Source of the DNA: Clostridium sp. HBUAS56010
GTDB lineage: Bacteria > Bacillota > Clostridia > Lachnospirales > Lachnospiraceae
DNA length: 64,000 nucleotides
Reading direction: 5' to 3'
Assembly (NCBI RefSeq): GCF_007115105.1
Contig: NZ_SULJ01000004.1
Coordinates: forward strand, 215,727 to 279,726
The position numbers were made by a program, and so were the translations under genes. Positions 43,325 through 53,222 of this stretch are shown one piece after another (position 1 is the stretch's first letter; each line of letters opens with the position of its first letter). A model generated the notes under the pieces. That model was not told where the DNA came from. It made no database searches and saw only the letters and a program-made list of their open reading frames with translations.

Positions 43325-43353
43325 ATTTTACCTAATATGTGAATAAATAGCAA
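43325..43353 (-). promoter_or_regulatory. promoter of gap
   Basis: Minus strand TTGCTA (43348-43353), 17-nt spacer, TAAAAT (43325-43330), about 60 nt upstream of gap. Confidence 0.75.
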
Positions 43354-43631
43354 GTCCTTTTTTGAAATTATCGAACCTTGCTTATTATTCACAATCACTT
43401 GGTCCTGTGCCCATAAAAAACTGTACTATTTTCACATTTTCTAAACATCTTCATCTATTATAATCCTCTTTTTTGATTTCATACATCCCTTAAAATCAAA
43501 CAATTTAATTTGTAATGTATGATACATAAATTATAAGGTTTTTCATTTATTAAAGAAACCTGCCCCTTGTCCTCATTGCTTTTCTTACCTGTTTTGATTA
43601 TAATAAATCTAATTTTTGAAAGGAGACTCTT
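43354..43631. other. AT-rich divergent intergenic region gap / PHP phosphatase
   Basis: No gene is supported. Together with the gap leader this forms a 368-nt divergent control region. TATAAT-like hexamers are frequent and no riboswitch pattern was recognised. Confidence 0.4.
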
Positions 43632-44429
43632 ATGCTGCCAGATTACCATTTTCACACCTTATTTTCCGGAGACTCTGAAACACCGGTACGGGCACAACTG
43701 GACCAGGCTGTCAGACTTGGAATGAAATCTCTCTGTGTCACCGATCACCATGATTATGATGTGGATTCTGATATTGATTTTACGCTTGACATCAGTCAAT
43801 ATTTTCAGACCATGACCCGTTTGAAAGAAGAATACAAAAAAAAGCTGGATCTCAGAATCGGAATTGAATTGGGTCTTCAAACCCATTTAAAAGAGTATTT
43901 TCAAGAATTGTTAGCGGCTAATCCGTTTGATTATGTCATCGGTTCCACTCATTTTATTAACCGCAAAGATCCAGTTTATCCAGAGTTTTTTGAAGGCAGA
44001 AAAGAGGAAGAAGCATATCTTCAATACTTCCAGGTCACACTGGATAATCTGAAGAATCTAACCACCTATGATACTGCCGGACACATGGATTACATTATTC
44101 GTTACGGTCCAGGCAAAGCGGATAACTACCACTATAAACAGTACCGTGATGTCTTTGATGAGATTTTAAAAGCAATTATTTCAAATGGCAAAGGAATCGA
44201 ATGCAATACCGCCGGTTTCAGAAAAGGAATCCACCAGCCAAACCCAGGGAAAGAAATCTTAACCCGTTACCGAGAACTGGGCGGAGAGATCATCACCCTT
44301 GGATCAGATGCCCATATTCCAGAAGACATGGGAGCCGATTTCGACAGGGCAAGAGATCTTTTACTCTCCTGCGGATTTGCTTATTATACAGAATTCAAAC
44401 AGCGGAAACCTGAATTTAAACCTCTATAG
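43632..44429 (+). CDS. PHP-domain histidinol-phosphatase-like phosphoesterase
   Basis: 265 residues. PHP metal-binding motifs are 'DYHFHTLFSGDS' (HxH), 'CVTDHHDYD', 'IELGLQ', 'DYVIGSTHFI', 'AGHMDYIIRYG' and 'ITLGSDAH'. This is the HisK/YtvP type of histidinol-phosphatase that acts in histidine synthesis. No other his gene is near. It is followed after 30 nt by sdaAB in the same direction, so it may have another phosphoester substrate. GAAAGGAG provides the ribosome-binding site. Confidence 0.88.
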   Translation: MLPDYHFHTLFSGDSETPVRAQLDQAVRLGMKSLCVTDHHDYDVDSDIDFTLDISQYFQTMTRLKEEYKKKLDLRIGIELGLQTHLKEYFQELLAANPFDYVIGSTHFINRKDPVYPEFFEGRKEEEAYLQYFQVTLDNLKNLTTYDTAGHMDYIIRYGPGKADNYHYKQYRDVFDEILKAIISNGKGIECNTAGFRKGIHQPNPGKEILTRYRELGGEIITLGSDAHIPEDMGADFDRARDLLLSCGFAYYTEFKQRKPEFKPL

Positions 44430-44459
44430 AGAAAAAATCTTGAAATTTGGAGAAACAAC

Positions 44460-45119
44460 ATGAACGTATTTGATATCATAGGCCCTGTCATGATTGGACC
44501 TTCCAGTTCTCACACTGCCGGTGCTGCACGCATTGGCAAAACAGCAGCTTTGCTCTTAGGTGCTCCCGTCTCCCATGCAGATATCTTATTCTCCGGCTCG
44601 TTTGCAAAGACATTCCGGGGACATGGAACGGACAAGGCGATTGTAGGCGGCATATTAAAAATGGACCCCTGGGACCCTAAGATCAAAACCAGCCTGCAAA
44701 TAGCCGAAGAAATGGGAATTGCCATCTCTTTTCGCACAGGAACCATTGAAAACGCCCATCCCAATACGGCACTTATCACCTTAACTTCCGCTGAAGGAAA
44801 CACCATTAAAGTCCAGGGTGCATCCATTGGTGGCGGTAATATTGTTATTAACAATGTAAATGATATGGAAGTTAATTTCACCGGGCAAAAAACCACTTTA
44901 ATCGTAATGCACCAGGATGTCCCCGGAATTATTGCCCATGTAACCAATTTAGTGGCTGAGGAGAATGCCAATATCTGTAACTTCCGGCTGAACCGGGAAG
45001 AAAAAGGCGGACTTGCGATTATGACACTGGAAATGGATTCTGATTTCAGTGAATCCTTACTTGTAAAGCTTAAGAAGATTCCTCACATCTATAACACCAT
45101 ATTACTTAAATTGAATTAA
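44460..45119 (+). CDS. sdaAB: L-serine dehydratase, beta subunit
   Basis: 219 residues. 'DIIGPVMIGPSSSHTAGAARIGKTA' and 'FSGSFAKTFRGHGTDKAIVGGILKM' are typical of the beta subunit. A C-terminal ACT domain (about 147-219, 'TTLIVMHQDVPGIIAHVTNLVAEENANI') is the likely effector-binding part. With the alpha subunit encoded 28 nt downstream it forms the iron-sulfur serine deaminase that gives pyruvate and ammonia. Confidence 0.95.
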   Translation: MNVFDIIGPVMIGPSSSHTAGAARIGKTAALLLGAPVSHADILFSGSFAKTFRGHGTDKAIVGGILKMDPWDPKIKTSLQIAEEMGIAISFRTGTIENAHPNTALITLTSAEGNTIKVQGASIGGGNIVINNVNDMEVNFTGQKTTLIVMHQDVPGIIAHVTNLVAEENANICNFRLNREEKGGLAIMTLEMDSDFSESLLVKLKKIPHIYNTILLKLN

Positions 45120-45147
45120 CAGAAAGCACAAACCTTAGGAGATACAC

Positions 45148-46026
45148 ATGAAACTAAAATACAACAGTGTGGAAGAATTGGTGAATGCCTCTCTTTCAGC
45201 CAACAAAAAAATATCAGAAATCGTTTTAAAAGATCAGGCTGATGATATGGAACTGACGGAAGATCAAGTCTATGCTGCCATGGAACATAATTTTCAGGTT
45301 ATGAAAGAATCTGTTAAAAATGGCATGGAGAAGACACTTCGTTCCGCCAGCGGATTATCCGGTGGTGCCGCGTTTCGTTTAAAACAGGCAGTGGATCAGG
45401 GCAGGAATCACTATGGACACCTTCTGGGCAATGCCCTGAGCATGGCTCTCGCTGTAACAGAATACAATTCCTGTATGGGACAGATTGTGGCAGCCCCTAC
45501 AGCCGGTTCCTGCGGTGTCATTCCTGCAGCTCTGATATCTGTTATGGAAGAATATGAGCTTCCAGAACACCATATTGTCATGGCACTGTTTACTTCTTCT
45601 GCCATTGGCATGGTTATTGCAAAATGTGCCAGCATTGCAGGTGCAGAAGGCGGATGCCAGGCAGAAGTAGGCTCTGCCTCTGCCATGGCGGCTGCAGCTC
45701 TTACCGAAATCTTTGAGGGAACACCTAAGATGATCTCCGACAGTTGTGCCATTGCCTTAAAAAACACCCTGGGTCTGGTATGTGATCCGGTGGCAGGACT
45801 GGTAGAAGTGCCCTGCATCAAACGCAATGCCATGGGAGTTGCCAATGCCTTTACAGCCTCAGAACTGGCTCTTGCAGGCATTGAAAGCGTCATCCCTGCA
45901 GACGAAGTCATTCTGACCATGAAACAGGTAGGGCAGCAGATGCCTTCCACTCTCAGGGAGACCGCTGAAGGCGGACTTGCTGCCACTCCCACCGGATGCC
46001 GGCTGTGTAAAAAAATCTTTGGATAA
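45148..46026 (+). CDS. sdaAA: L-serine dehydratase, alpha subunit (iron-sulfur)
   Basis: 292 residues. 'MGQIVAAPTAGSCGVIPAALI' and 'EGGCQAEVGSASAMAAAAL', 'LVCDPVAGLVEVPCIKRNAMGVANAF' and C-terminal 'ATPTGCRLCKKIFG' contain the cysteines expected to bind the [4Fe-4S] cluster that activates serine. The split alpha/beta form is typical of anaerobic Firmicutes. It ends at a shared terminator with convergent argH. Confidence 0.95.
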   Translation: MKLKYNSVEELVNASLSANKKISEIVLKDQADDMELTEDQVYAAMEHNFQVMKESVKNGMEKTLRSASGLSGGAAFRLKQAVDQGRNHYGHLLGNALSMALAVTEYNSCMGQIVAAPTAGSCGVIPAALISVMEEYELPEHHIVMALFTSSAIGMVIAKCASIAGAEGGCQAEVGSASAMAAAALTEIFEGTPKMISDSCAIALKNTLGLVCDPVAGLVEVPCIKRNAMGVANAFTASELALAGIESVIPADEVILTMKQVGQQMPSTLRETAEGGLAATPTGCRLCKKIFG

Positions 46027-46033
46027 GAAAAAA

Positions 46034-46098
46034 AATCCATATCAGAAATTGCAGGTTCAATGAATCTCTTCCTCATTTCTGATATGGATTCTTTTTTT
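46034..46098. terminator. bidirectional terminator between sdaAA and argH
   Basis: AATCCATATCAGAAAT (46034-46049) and ATTTCTGATATGGATT (46075-46090) form a perfect 16-bp stem, with A-runs before and T-runs after. Confidence 0.9.
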
Positions 46099-47470
46099 AC
46101 TGTGCCAGCTTCTTTTTATAGATCTCAATAACTTTTTTCATGGCTTCCTGACCTGGTGCTCCAATGGTCATTCTCTTTTCCACGCAAGTCTTTAAACTGA
46201 TGGCATCATAAATATCCTGTTCAAATACGGGACTGATTGCCTGATATTCTTCTAAAGTCATATCATCCAGCGCAATTCCCTTTTCAATACAAAACAGTAC
46301 AAGCTGTCCTACCACTGCATGGGCATCCCGAAATGCCACTCCATGATTCACAAGATAATCGGCTGCATCCGTTGCATTGGTAAATCCATTCTTTGCACTT
46401 GCCTCCATCACATCTTTTCTAAAGGACATGGAAGAGATCATTCCGGTAAACAGAGCAAGACAGCCCTTTACCGTATCAATGGCATCAAAGGTCAGTTCTT
46501 TGTCTTCCTGCATGTCCTTATTATAAGCAAGAGGAATTCCTTTCATTGTGGTCAGAATGGATACCAGGGCACCATAGACCCGTCCTGCTTTTCCTCTGAT
46601 CAGTTCCGCAATATCCGGATTTTTCTTTTGGGGCATGATACTGCTTCCAGTGCTATAGGAATCATCAATCTCCACAAAGCGGTATTCATTGGTATTCCAG
46701 ATAATAATCTCCTCACAGAAACGGCTTAAGTGCATGGAAATAGTAGACAATGCACTTAAAAGTTCAATGAGGTAATCCCGGTCTGCCACAGAATCCATAC
46801 TGTTTAAAGTAGGACCATCAAATCCAAGAAGCTGTGCTGTATATTCCCGGTCCAGAGGGTAGGTTGTACCTGCCAGTGCTCCAGACCCCAGGGGGCAATA
46901 GTTCATTCTCTTTCTTATATCCGAAAGTCGTGAGTAATCCCGGTCAAACATTTCAAAATAAGCACCCACATGATGAGCCAGGGTAATAGGCTGTGCCTTC
47001 TGCAAATGAGTAAACCCCGGCATATAGGTATCCAGATGTTCTTCCATTAAGGTTAAAAGTTCTTTTAAAAGGCTTTTTAACAGTAAAGAAATTTCATCAA
47101 TTTCATCTCTTGTATAAAGCTTCATATCAAGGGCAACCTGATCATTTCTGCTCCGTCCCGTATGAAGACGCTTTCCAGCCTCTCCAATCCGTTCCGTTAA
47201 TACTGCCTCAATAAAAGAATGAATGTCTTCATGCTCCGGAGTGAATGTAAGAATTCCCTCTTCCAAATCTTTCCGGATTCCCAAAAGTCCTTCTACAATC
47301 TGATCTCTGTCCTGCTGGGTAAGAATCCCCTGTTTTGCCAGCATCTTTACATGAGCAATACTGCCTTCAATGTCCTGGTGATAAAATTTCTGATCAAAGG
47401 ATAATGAAGCATTAAAATTGTGTACAAGCTGATTCGTCTCCTTTGTGAAGCGTCCGCCCCATAATTTCAT
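46097..47470 (-). CDS. argH: argininosuccinate lyase
   Basis: 457 residues. N-terminus 'MKLWGGRFTKETNQLVHNFNASLSFDQK'; 'LHTGRSRNDQVALDMKLYTRDEI' holds the substrate-binding loop; the fumarase-superfamily signature 'GSSIMPQKKNPDIAELIRGKAGRVYG' contains the catalytic serine. It cleaves argininosuccinate to arginine and fumarate. argG is not adjacent in this window. The start ATG is preceded by AAAGAGGAAATA. Confidence 0.97.
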   Translation of the reverse strand: MKLWGGRFTKETNQLVHNFNASLSFDQKFYHQDIEGSIAHVKMLAKQGILTQQDRDQIVEGLLGIRKDLEEGILTFTPEHEDIHSFIEAVLTERIGEAGKRLHTGRSRNDQVALDMKLYTRDEIDEISLLLKSLLKELLTLMEEHLDTYMPGFTHLQKAQPITLAHHVGAYFEMFDRDYSRLSDIRKRMNYCPLGSGALAGTTYPLDREYTAQLLGFDGPTLNSMDSVADRDYLIELLSALSTISMHLSRFCEEIIIWNTNEYRFVEIDDSYSTGSSIMPQKKNPDIAELIRGKAGRVYGALVSILTTMKGIPLAYNKDMQEDKELTFDAIDTVKGCLALFTGMISSMSFRKDVMEASAKNGFTNATDAADYLVNHGVAFRDAHAVVGQLVLFCIEKGIALDDMTLEEYQAISPVFEQDIYDAISLKTCVEKRMTIGAPGQEAMKKVIEIYKKKLAQ

Positions 47471-47491
47471 AATTATTTCCTCTTTTCGCTG

Positions 47492-50269
47492 TTAGTTGTT
47501 TGTGTGAACCCGCATATGGCTGTTCTTTTTTCTGTTCTTAAAGGAAACACCTGCAATTCCAAGTAAAATAAGTATACTTCCTGCTGTAATGGCACTTCCC
47601 GTCTTTAATCCCTGAGGCATATATTCCAGTGTCACTTCATGGGTTCCCCCTGTCATGTGTACACTTAAAAACGTATCAAAAATCTTATAGGAATCCACTT
47701 TTTTCCCATCGACTCTGACTGTCCAGCCTTTGTCATAAGGAATACTTAAGAATAACAGACCTGCCCGTTCAGTCTCAACAGTCCCTGAAATCTTTGTATC
47801 GGTCCATGCCGTAAGCTTCATGGAACCTTTATTTAAGATATTATAGACAGATTCAAGCCCCTCCGGTACAAACCGGTAAGCCACTGCAACCAGATCCTGT
47901 TCATTTTCTTCATTGCTAAGCGTCACCGGCTCTTTACCCTTTAAGAATCCAAGATCCAGCAAATATCCCCGGCTTATATTGTCAAAGCTTTTGGTTCTTT
48001 CACCCAAAAAGGCATTTACTTTTTCCACCTTTTTATTGCTTACATATACATAATAATTCCCATCTGCTTCCGGAGTAAACTGAAAACTGGTTCCTTTTAT
48101 CTCACTGGGTACTTCTTCAAGAACCGGTTTGGCTCCTAAAACTACAGACAGATCATTTTGAACTGCCGCCGGATTGGTCAAGTCAAGCTGCCAGTTATTC
48201 TCAAGATCATAAGGCATCATAAATCCCAGGGACAAAGCATAAGTATTCTGCCTTAAATACATCTCATCTCCTGCCCCTAATAAGGTGGATATATCCTCCT
48301 GCCCTTCCACATCTTCTGAGTAAAGCCCGTACTTCACTGCAAACAGGGCGTCTACCAAAGGAGTGCTTCCTGTAATGCTGTAGGCATTGGTAGAGCTTTC
48401 ACACCCTATCTTTTTGAAGAACTTAGTCAGGTCTGCGTTAGCCGTTGAAGAAAACAGGGAAACGGTGGGGAAATTAAGCCATGCACCATCGTTCTTGGTT
48501 TTTCTGGTCACCTTTTCAATCCGATAAAAAGAATCATTAGGCACCAGACTGGCAGCCAGTTCCGATGATTCCTTATTATCCTTCATATAACTGGTTCTGC
48601 TGGTGGTGGTCACACTGGTTACAGTGGTATTGACTGCCGCCTCTAACGAGACAACCAAAAGCGCAACTAAAACCAGAACATTTCTGCTGATTCCTCGCTG
48701 GAACAGGCGGATAAGACCTGCATAAGCTGCCAAAAACAAAAGTGCCACATAAAAAACAGAAAAATGAAATGCGTCATCAGTCACCAGCTTCTGAGCCATT
48801 AAAATGAAAATGACAGAACCAAAGAATGCCAGCACAATATGTTTCCAGGGCGTCTCATGCAGATGGGCATAAGCATGATAACAGACCATCAGCATTAAAA
48901 ATATATAAATAAAGGACTGTCTGCAGGGAAGACTATTGGGATAATGAAATCCATGCCATATAAAATTCAGCACATTCACGGAAAAACTCACAAAGAAAAA
49001 GAGCAGTAAGGAACACATTATAATCTTATCTTTCTGACGTATCTTCCGGTTGCCAAGGTATAACAGGAAAAACATTAAAATAGCAACTCCACAGTATAAA
49101 TTAGGCCAGTGATCCAGCCCGATCTCTGTCTCCACTGCCGGAAGATGTCTGGCGATCATATCAAAGATGGAAAAATAAGAACTAAACGTCTGAGGAAAAT
49201 TCACATTTCCGGAAGCAGTCATCTGCAGCGCATAAATCTCAGGCAGCAGGACAATGGCAGCAAGACCTCCCGCTAAAAGAGAATATAAAGCAAAATCCCC
49301 TGCGTTTCTCACATATCCTTTCCATTGCTTCTTCCCTTCTAATATAAGAAGAGAGATGAAATAAAGCACCATAAAAATACATATCATAATTGAAATGTAA
49401 TAATTTGACAATATTGATAACCCCAGAGTTATGCAATATAAAAAACATTTCTTTTCCTTTACCAGTCGTTCCAGTCCCAGCATAATCAAAGGGAATAACA
49501 GGATGCAGTCAAGCCACATAATGTTCCAACTGTATGCCGCCATATAACCGGACAAGGCATAAAAGATTCCAAAGAAAGCAATACCAAAATCATTCGTCTT
49601 AAAATGCTTCCGTAAGTACCAGGAAAAAGTCAAACCACTCAATCCGATCTTAAATACAATCATATAAGTCATAAACTCTATGACATAATTCTTTGGACAT
49701 AAGACCAGAAGCCAGTTTAAAGGGCTTGCCAGATAGTAAGCATAAAGGGCTGCAAAATTCACGCCCATACCGATATCCCAGCTATAAAGCAAACTTCCTC
49801 CGTGGGTCAGCTTATGACGAAACTCGGAAAAAAACGGTGCATACTGATGATACATATCCGTCCTTAAAAAGCTTTCCTCTCCAAATGGAAAGATACCTCT
49901 TTGAGCGAATATAATGATCATTATCACCATTGGTACAAAAAAAGCTGCAAGAAGTCCATCAGCAGGGCGGATCAGACTGCCGCCTTTTGATTCCGCTTTC
50001 CGACGTCTGCGTCTCCTGTCCGTCTTCTCTTCCAGGTCTGTTTTTTCTGTCTCTGTCTCCATCTCCTGGTCTAAATCTTCCAGTTCCAATGGTTCCTCTT
50101 CTTTGTATTGTTCTTCCAGTCTATCTGCAGAAAGTATTTCTTTTACTTCCTCCTGCTCAGAAGAACCCGTTTCCATAACTTCTGTGATATCTTTATTTTC
50201 ATCTGATGTCATTTTTAGCATATCCTCTAGTTCTTTAGATATCTTTTCAATCTCGTCATCGTGTTCCAT
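47492..50269 (-). CDS. YfhO family polytopic membrane protein (probable glycosyltransferase-type)
   Basis: 925 residues. An unusual acidic, glutamate-rich cytoplasmic extension (about 1-90) precedes a long membrane domain with roughly a dozen helices (about 100-560; 'DMYHQYAPFFSEFRHKLTHGGSLLYSWDIGMGVNF'). An extracytoplasmic C-terminal beta domain follows, and a last helix is near 895-912. YfhO proteins are GT-C-like transferases that glycosylate lipoteichoic acid or other wall polymers from lipid-linked sugars. It is followed upstream by gtrA, which supports a role in sugar-lipid flipping and wall glycosylation (inference). Confidence 0.85.
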   Translation of the reverse strand: MEHDDEIEKISKELEDMLKMTSDENKDITEVMETGSSEQEEVKEILSADRLEEQYKEEEPLELEDLDQEMETETEKTDLEEKTDRRRRRRKAESKGGSLIRPADGLLAAFFVPMVIMIIIFAQRGIFPFGEESFLRTDMYHQYAPFFSEFRHKLTHGGSLLYSWDIGMGVNFAALYAYYLASPLNWLLVLCPKNYVIEFMTYMIVFKIGLSGLTFSWYLRKHFKTNDFGIAFFGIFYALSGYMAAYSWNIMWLDCILLFPLIMLGLERLVKEKKCFLYCITLGLSILSNYYISIMICIFMVLYFISLLILEGKKQWKGYVRNAGDFALYSLLAGGLAAIVLLPEIYALQMTASGNVNFPQTFSSYFSIFDMIARHLPAVETEIGLDHWPNLYCGVAILMFFLLYLGNRKIRQKDKIIMCSLLLFFFVSFSVNVLNFIWHGFHYPNSLPCRQSFIYIFLMLMVCYHAYAHLHETPWKHIVLAFFGSVIFILMAQKLVTDDAFHFSVFYVALLFLAAYAGLIRLFQRGISRNVLVLVALLVVSLEAAVNTTVTSVTTTSRTSYMKDNKESSELAASLVPNDSFYRIEKVTRKTKNDGAWLNFPTVSLFSSTANADLTKFFKKIGCESSTNAYSITGSTPLVDALFAVKYGLYSEDVEGQEDISTLLGAGDEMYLRQNTYALSLGFMMPYDLENNWQLDLTNPAAVQNDLSVVLGAKPVLEEVPSEIKGTSFQFTPEADGNYYVYVSNKKVEKVNAFLGERTKSFDNISRGYLLDLGFLKGKEPVTLSNEENEQDLVAVAYRFVPEGLESVYNILNKGSMKLTAWTDTKISGTVETERAGLLFLSIPYDKGWTVRVDGKKVDSYKIFDTFLSVHMTGGTHEVTLEYMPQGLKTGSAITAGSILILLGIAGVSFKNRKKNSHMRVHTNN

Positions 50270-50284
50270 TTCATTTACCTCTCT

Positions 50285-50710
50285 TTACAGGGGTTTTTCC
50301 TCACTCTTACGGAATATGAAAAGTTTGCTGAATACATAGTTCACAACAACAACAACTATGGATACCAGTACTTTACTTACATATTCATCCATATTGAGCC
50401 AGGAAACCATTATCACCATTAGAACCATTTCCATGACGCCTGACGCTGCTCTGCATGCAGTAAATGAAACCATCTCTTTGAAAATAAAAGCAGGATGCAG
50501 GTCATAGCTTTGAAATACAAAAATCTTATTGACAACATAGGCAAATACAACCGACACCACCCATGCCGCTGCCGTTGCAACCCGGTAGTCTACGCCGGCT
50601 CTCACCATGATCGCATAGACAATCCAGTTCACCACTGTAGTCATAACTCCAAATACCAGATAGGAGATTACCTCACGGCTGGTGAACTTGTCCCATATTT
50701 TTTTTAACAT
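50285..50710 (-). CDS. GtrA family membrane protein
   Basis: 141 residues from the ATG at 50710 (AGGAG 8 nt upstream; an earlier in-frame start lacks a site). Four membrane helices are visible: 'YLVFGVMTTVVNWIVYAIMV', 'AAAWVVSVVFAYVVNKIFVF', 'GVMEMVLMVIMVSWL', 'VLVSIVVVVVNYVFSKLFIF', the GtrA pattern. GtrA proteins help translocate undecaprenyl-linked sugars. It sits 15 nt upstream of the YfhO gene, so the two probably act together. Confidence 0.88.
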   Translation of the reverse strand: MLKKIWDKFTSREVISYLVFGVMTTVVNWIVYAIMVRAGVDYRVATAAAWVVSVVFAYVVNKIFVFQSYDLHPAFIFKEMVSFTACRAASGVMEMVLMVIMVSWLNMDEYVSKVLVSIVVVVVNYVFSKLFIFRKSEEKPL

Positions 50711-50776
50711 TTCTTTTCTCCTGTAAAATCGCATTTCTTCTATTGTATTATAGGGATGGAAAATTGTAAAGAAAAT

Positions 50777-51778
50777 CTAATGTCCTGCTTCGAGAAACTG
50801 CTTTGCCCCATCCGAATAATAGACTTCATAATCATCCGTAATAAAGATTCCATAAATATCATCTAAGGAGTTGGCCAGTTGAAGCCCTTTTTCCAGTCCA
50901 AGGGAAAAACAGGCTGTGGTCAGTCCATCTCCATCTGTGGATTCCTTTGACAGAATGGTCACAGATACCAGCCCATTTTGAAATGGATATCCATCCGCCG
51001 GATTTAAAAGATGATGGTAGTTGGTTCCATCCTTTATAAAATGTCTTTCATAAACACCAGAAGACACCACAGATAAATCCTTAATCTGGAACGTCTCAAT
51101 TGTCTCATTCCGGTCTGCAAAAGGTTTTTGAAGACCTATTTTAAATGGTTCCCCATCAGGCTTTTCTCCAACACAAAGTACATTGCCCCCCAGATTAATG
51201 ACTGCACTTTTTACTCCCTCTTTAACAAGATATTCTTTTAAGCGGTCTGCAATATACCCCTTTGCAACGGCTCCAAAGTCAATGGCAGTATCCGGTGATA
51301 AAAAAGTAAGGGTATTTCCCTCCAGTTTCAGATTCCGGTAATCCACTTTTGCAGCAGCTTTCTGAATCTCATGATCTGGAGGAACCACAGGTTTTTGAGA
51401 AGTAAAATTCCAGAGAGAAGACAAAGGTTCTATGGTAATGTCAAAACCGCCATCTGACAGTTCAGAATAATGTTGGGACATGGATATAAGATTTCTCACA
51501 TCATCAGAAACTGTAACCGTCTGCTGATTGGCAGGTCTGTTATTTATCTGATATACTTCACTCTCTTTTAATGTCCTGCTTAACATATTTTCATAAGAAC
51601 GGCATAAGTCCAGGCAATCATCCAGTATCTCAGGATCATCCTTATCATAGATTGTCACTGTAACAAATGTATTGAGCATAAAACCGGACTTGGTAATCGG
51701 TTCAATCTTTCTTTGACAACCAGAAAGCAATATGGCTGCAAGCCCGGCAATAAAAAGCATTTTCTTTCCTTTTTTCAT
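50777..51778 (-). CDS. apbE: FAD:protein FMN transferase (ApbE), lipoprotein
   Basis: 333 residues from the ATG at 51778 (AAAGGCAG upstream). Lipoprotein signal MKKGKKMLFIAGLAAILLSGC. ApbE motifs: 'DGGFDITIEPLSSLWNF', 'DFGAVAKGYIADRLKEYL', 'INLGGNVLCVG', 'HHLLNPADGYPFQN' and 'TDGDGLTTACFSLG', which bind FAD and Mg2+. It attaches FMN to threonine of flavoproteins such as Rnf/Nqr subunits outside the membrane. No Rnf gene is in the window. Confidence 0.93.
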   Translation of the reverse strand: MKKGKKMLFIAGLAAILLSGCQRKIEPITKSGFMLNTFVTVTIYDKDDPEILDDCLDLCRSYENMLSRTLKESEVYQINNRPANQQTVTVSDDVRNLISMSQHYSELSDGGFDITIEPLSSLWNFTSQKPVVPPDHEIQKAAAKVDYRNLKLEGNTLTFLSPDTAIDFGAVAKGYIADRLKEYLVKEGVKSAVINLGGNVLCVGEKPDGEPFKIGLQKPFADRNETIETFQIKDLSVVSSGVYERHFIKDGTNYHHLLNPADGYPFQNGLVSVTILSKESTDGDGLTTACFSLGLEKGLQLANSLDDIYGIFITDDYEVYYSDGAKQFLEAGH

Positions 51779-51856
51779 ATTCTGCCTTTCGAATTTCATT
51801 TTCCAGATTACCATATCACAGATGATTTTTGCTGTCAAACTGCTTTTTTACACACC

Positions 51857-51888
51857 ACAGGCGCAGAACCTTAAGGTCCTGCGCCTGT
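51857..51888. terminator. long GC-rich stem-loop after alcohol dehydrogenase gene
   Basis: ACAGGCGCAG-A-ACCTT and AAGGT-C-CTGCGCCTGT form a nearly perfect 16-bp stem with no real loop. The U-tract is poor on the minus strand, so termination is possible but unsure. Confidence 0.55.
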
Positions 51889-51917
51889 AATTATTCTCTC
51901 ATTTATCTTCTTGTAAT

Positions 51918-53108
51918 TTAAAAATCTACTTCTGTGTCATAGTAACAGCAGGAAAGCAGTTTTTCCATCTCAGCCGGCGTAATGGACCTTGGATTGGAGC
52001 CAGTACAGGCATCACCAACCGCAAGTTCTGCTACGGAAGCTAATTTTTCCTTAAACTCTGCTTCATCAATGATTCCGCCATCGTATTCTTTAATGCTGAA
52101 AGGAATACTCAGTTTTTCATTCATAGAGCGAATCTCTGCAATCAGTGCATCAACCAGGTCCTTATCGCTATCGCCTTTTAAGCCCATAAAACGGGCAATC
52201 TCACCATAACGTTTTTCTGCTTCCTGATTCTTTGCATTGAACCGGATTACCTTCGGCAGATACATGGCATTGGCACATCCATGTACAATATGTCCGCCGG
52301 AATAAGCCGCACCTGTTTTATGTGCCATGGAATGAACGATTCCTAACAGCGCATTGGAAAATGCCATTCCTGCAAGACACTGTGCATTGTGCATGCGGGC
52401 ACGGGCATCCATATCACCGCCATAGGATGAAATCAGATCATTATGTATCATCTTAATTGCATGAAGTGCTAAAGGATCAGTAAAATCACAATGCAGAGTG
52501 GACACATATGCTTCTATCGCATGAGTCAGCGCATCCATTCCGGTATATGCGGTCAGCTTCTGAGGCATGGTTTCTGCAAGATCAGGATCAACGATTGCAA
52601 CATCCGGTGTGATATTAAAATCAGCAAGAGGATATTTAATTCCTTTTTTATAATCTGTAATAACGCTGAATGCCGTTACTTCGGTAGCTGTTCCGGAAGT
52701 AGACGGAATTGCGCAGAATTTTGCTTTTGTTCTTAAAGACGGGAAATTAAACGGAACGCATAAATCATCAAACGTAACATCCGGATACTCATAAAATGCC
52801 CACATTGCCTTTGCCGCATCAATGGGAGATCCACCGCCGATTGCAACGATCCAGTCCGGTTCAAATTCACGCATGATCTCTGCGCCTTTCATTACAGTAT
52901 CTACACTGGGGTCTGGTTCTACCCCTTCAAATAATTTCACTTCTAATCCGGCTTCTTTTAAATAAGCCACAACTCTGTCAAGAAATCCAAATCGTTTCAT
53001 CGAACCGCCGCCAACTACCACGATTGCCTTATGTCCCTTTAAATTCTTAAGTTCCTCCAAGGCTCCCTTTCCGTGATACAAGTCTCTCGGTAATGTAAAT
53101 CTAGCCAT
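51918..53108 (-). CDS. iron-containing alcohol dehydrogenase
   Basis: 396 residues. NAD(P)-binding 'AIVVVGGGSMKRFGFLD' and 'IVAIGGGSPIDAAKAMWAFYE', 'AIPSTSGTATEVTAFSVI', then metal ligands in 'DALTHAIEAYVST' and 'GIVHSMAHKTGAAYSGGHIVHGCANAMYLP'. It is a group III dehydrogenase related to butanol/ethanol dehydrogenases and probably disposes of reducing equivalents in fermentation. A LysR gene lies 114 nt upstream in the same orientation and might control it. Confidence 0.93.
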   Translation of the reverse strand: MARFTLPRDLYHGKGALEELKNLKGHKAIVVVGGGSMKRFGFLDRVVAYLKEAGLEVKLFEGVEPDPSVDTVMKGAEIMREFEPDWIVAIGGGSPIDAAKAMWAFYEYPDVTFDDLCVPFNFPSLRTKAKFCAIPSTSGTATEVTAFSVITDYKKGIKYPLADFNITPDVAIVDPDLAETMPQKLTAYTGMDALTHAIEAYVSTLHCDFTDPLALHAIKMIHNDLISSYGGDMDARARMHNAQCLAGMAFSNALLGIVHSMAHKTGAAYSGGHIVHGCANAMYLPKVIRFNAKNQEAEKRYGEIARFMGLKGDSDKDLVDALIAEIRSMNEKLSIPFSIKEYDGGIIDEAEFKEKLASVAELAVGDACTGSNPRSITPAEMEKLLSCCYYDTEVDF

Positions 53109-53222
53109 ATTATAACCCTCCTTATGAATTTCCAGTTCTCACTACCTTTTTATTGTAGTCCAGCCCAACAGAAAATGCAAAGGTAAAAAGCTATATATCA
53201 GTATATAATTATTGATATATAT

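Noticed and set aside
45411..46076. 221-codon minus-strand ORF opposite sdaAA
   Set aside because: It is antisense to a well-supported conserved gene; alanine- and serine-rich shadow frame.
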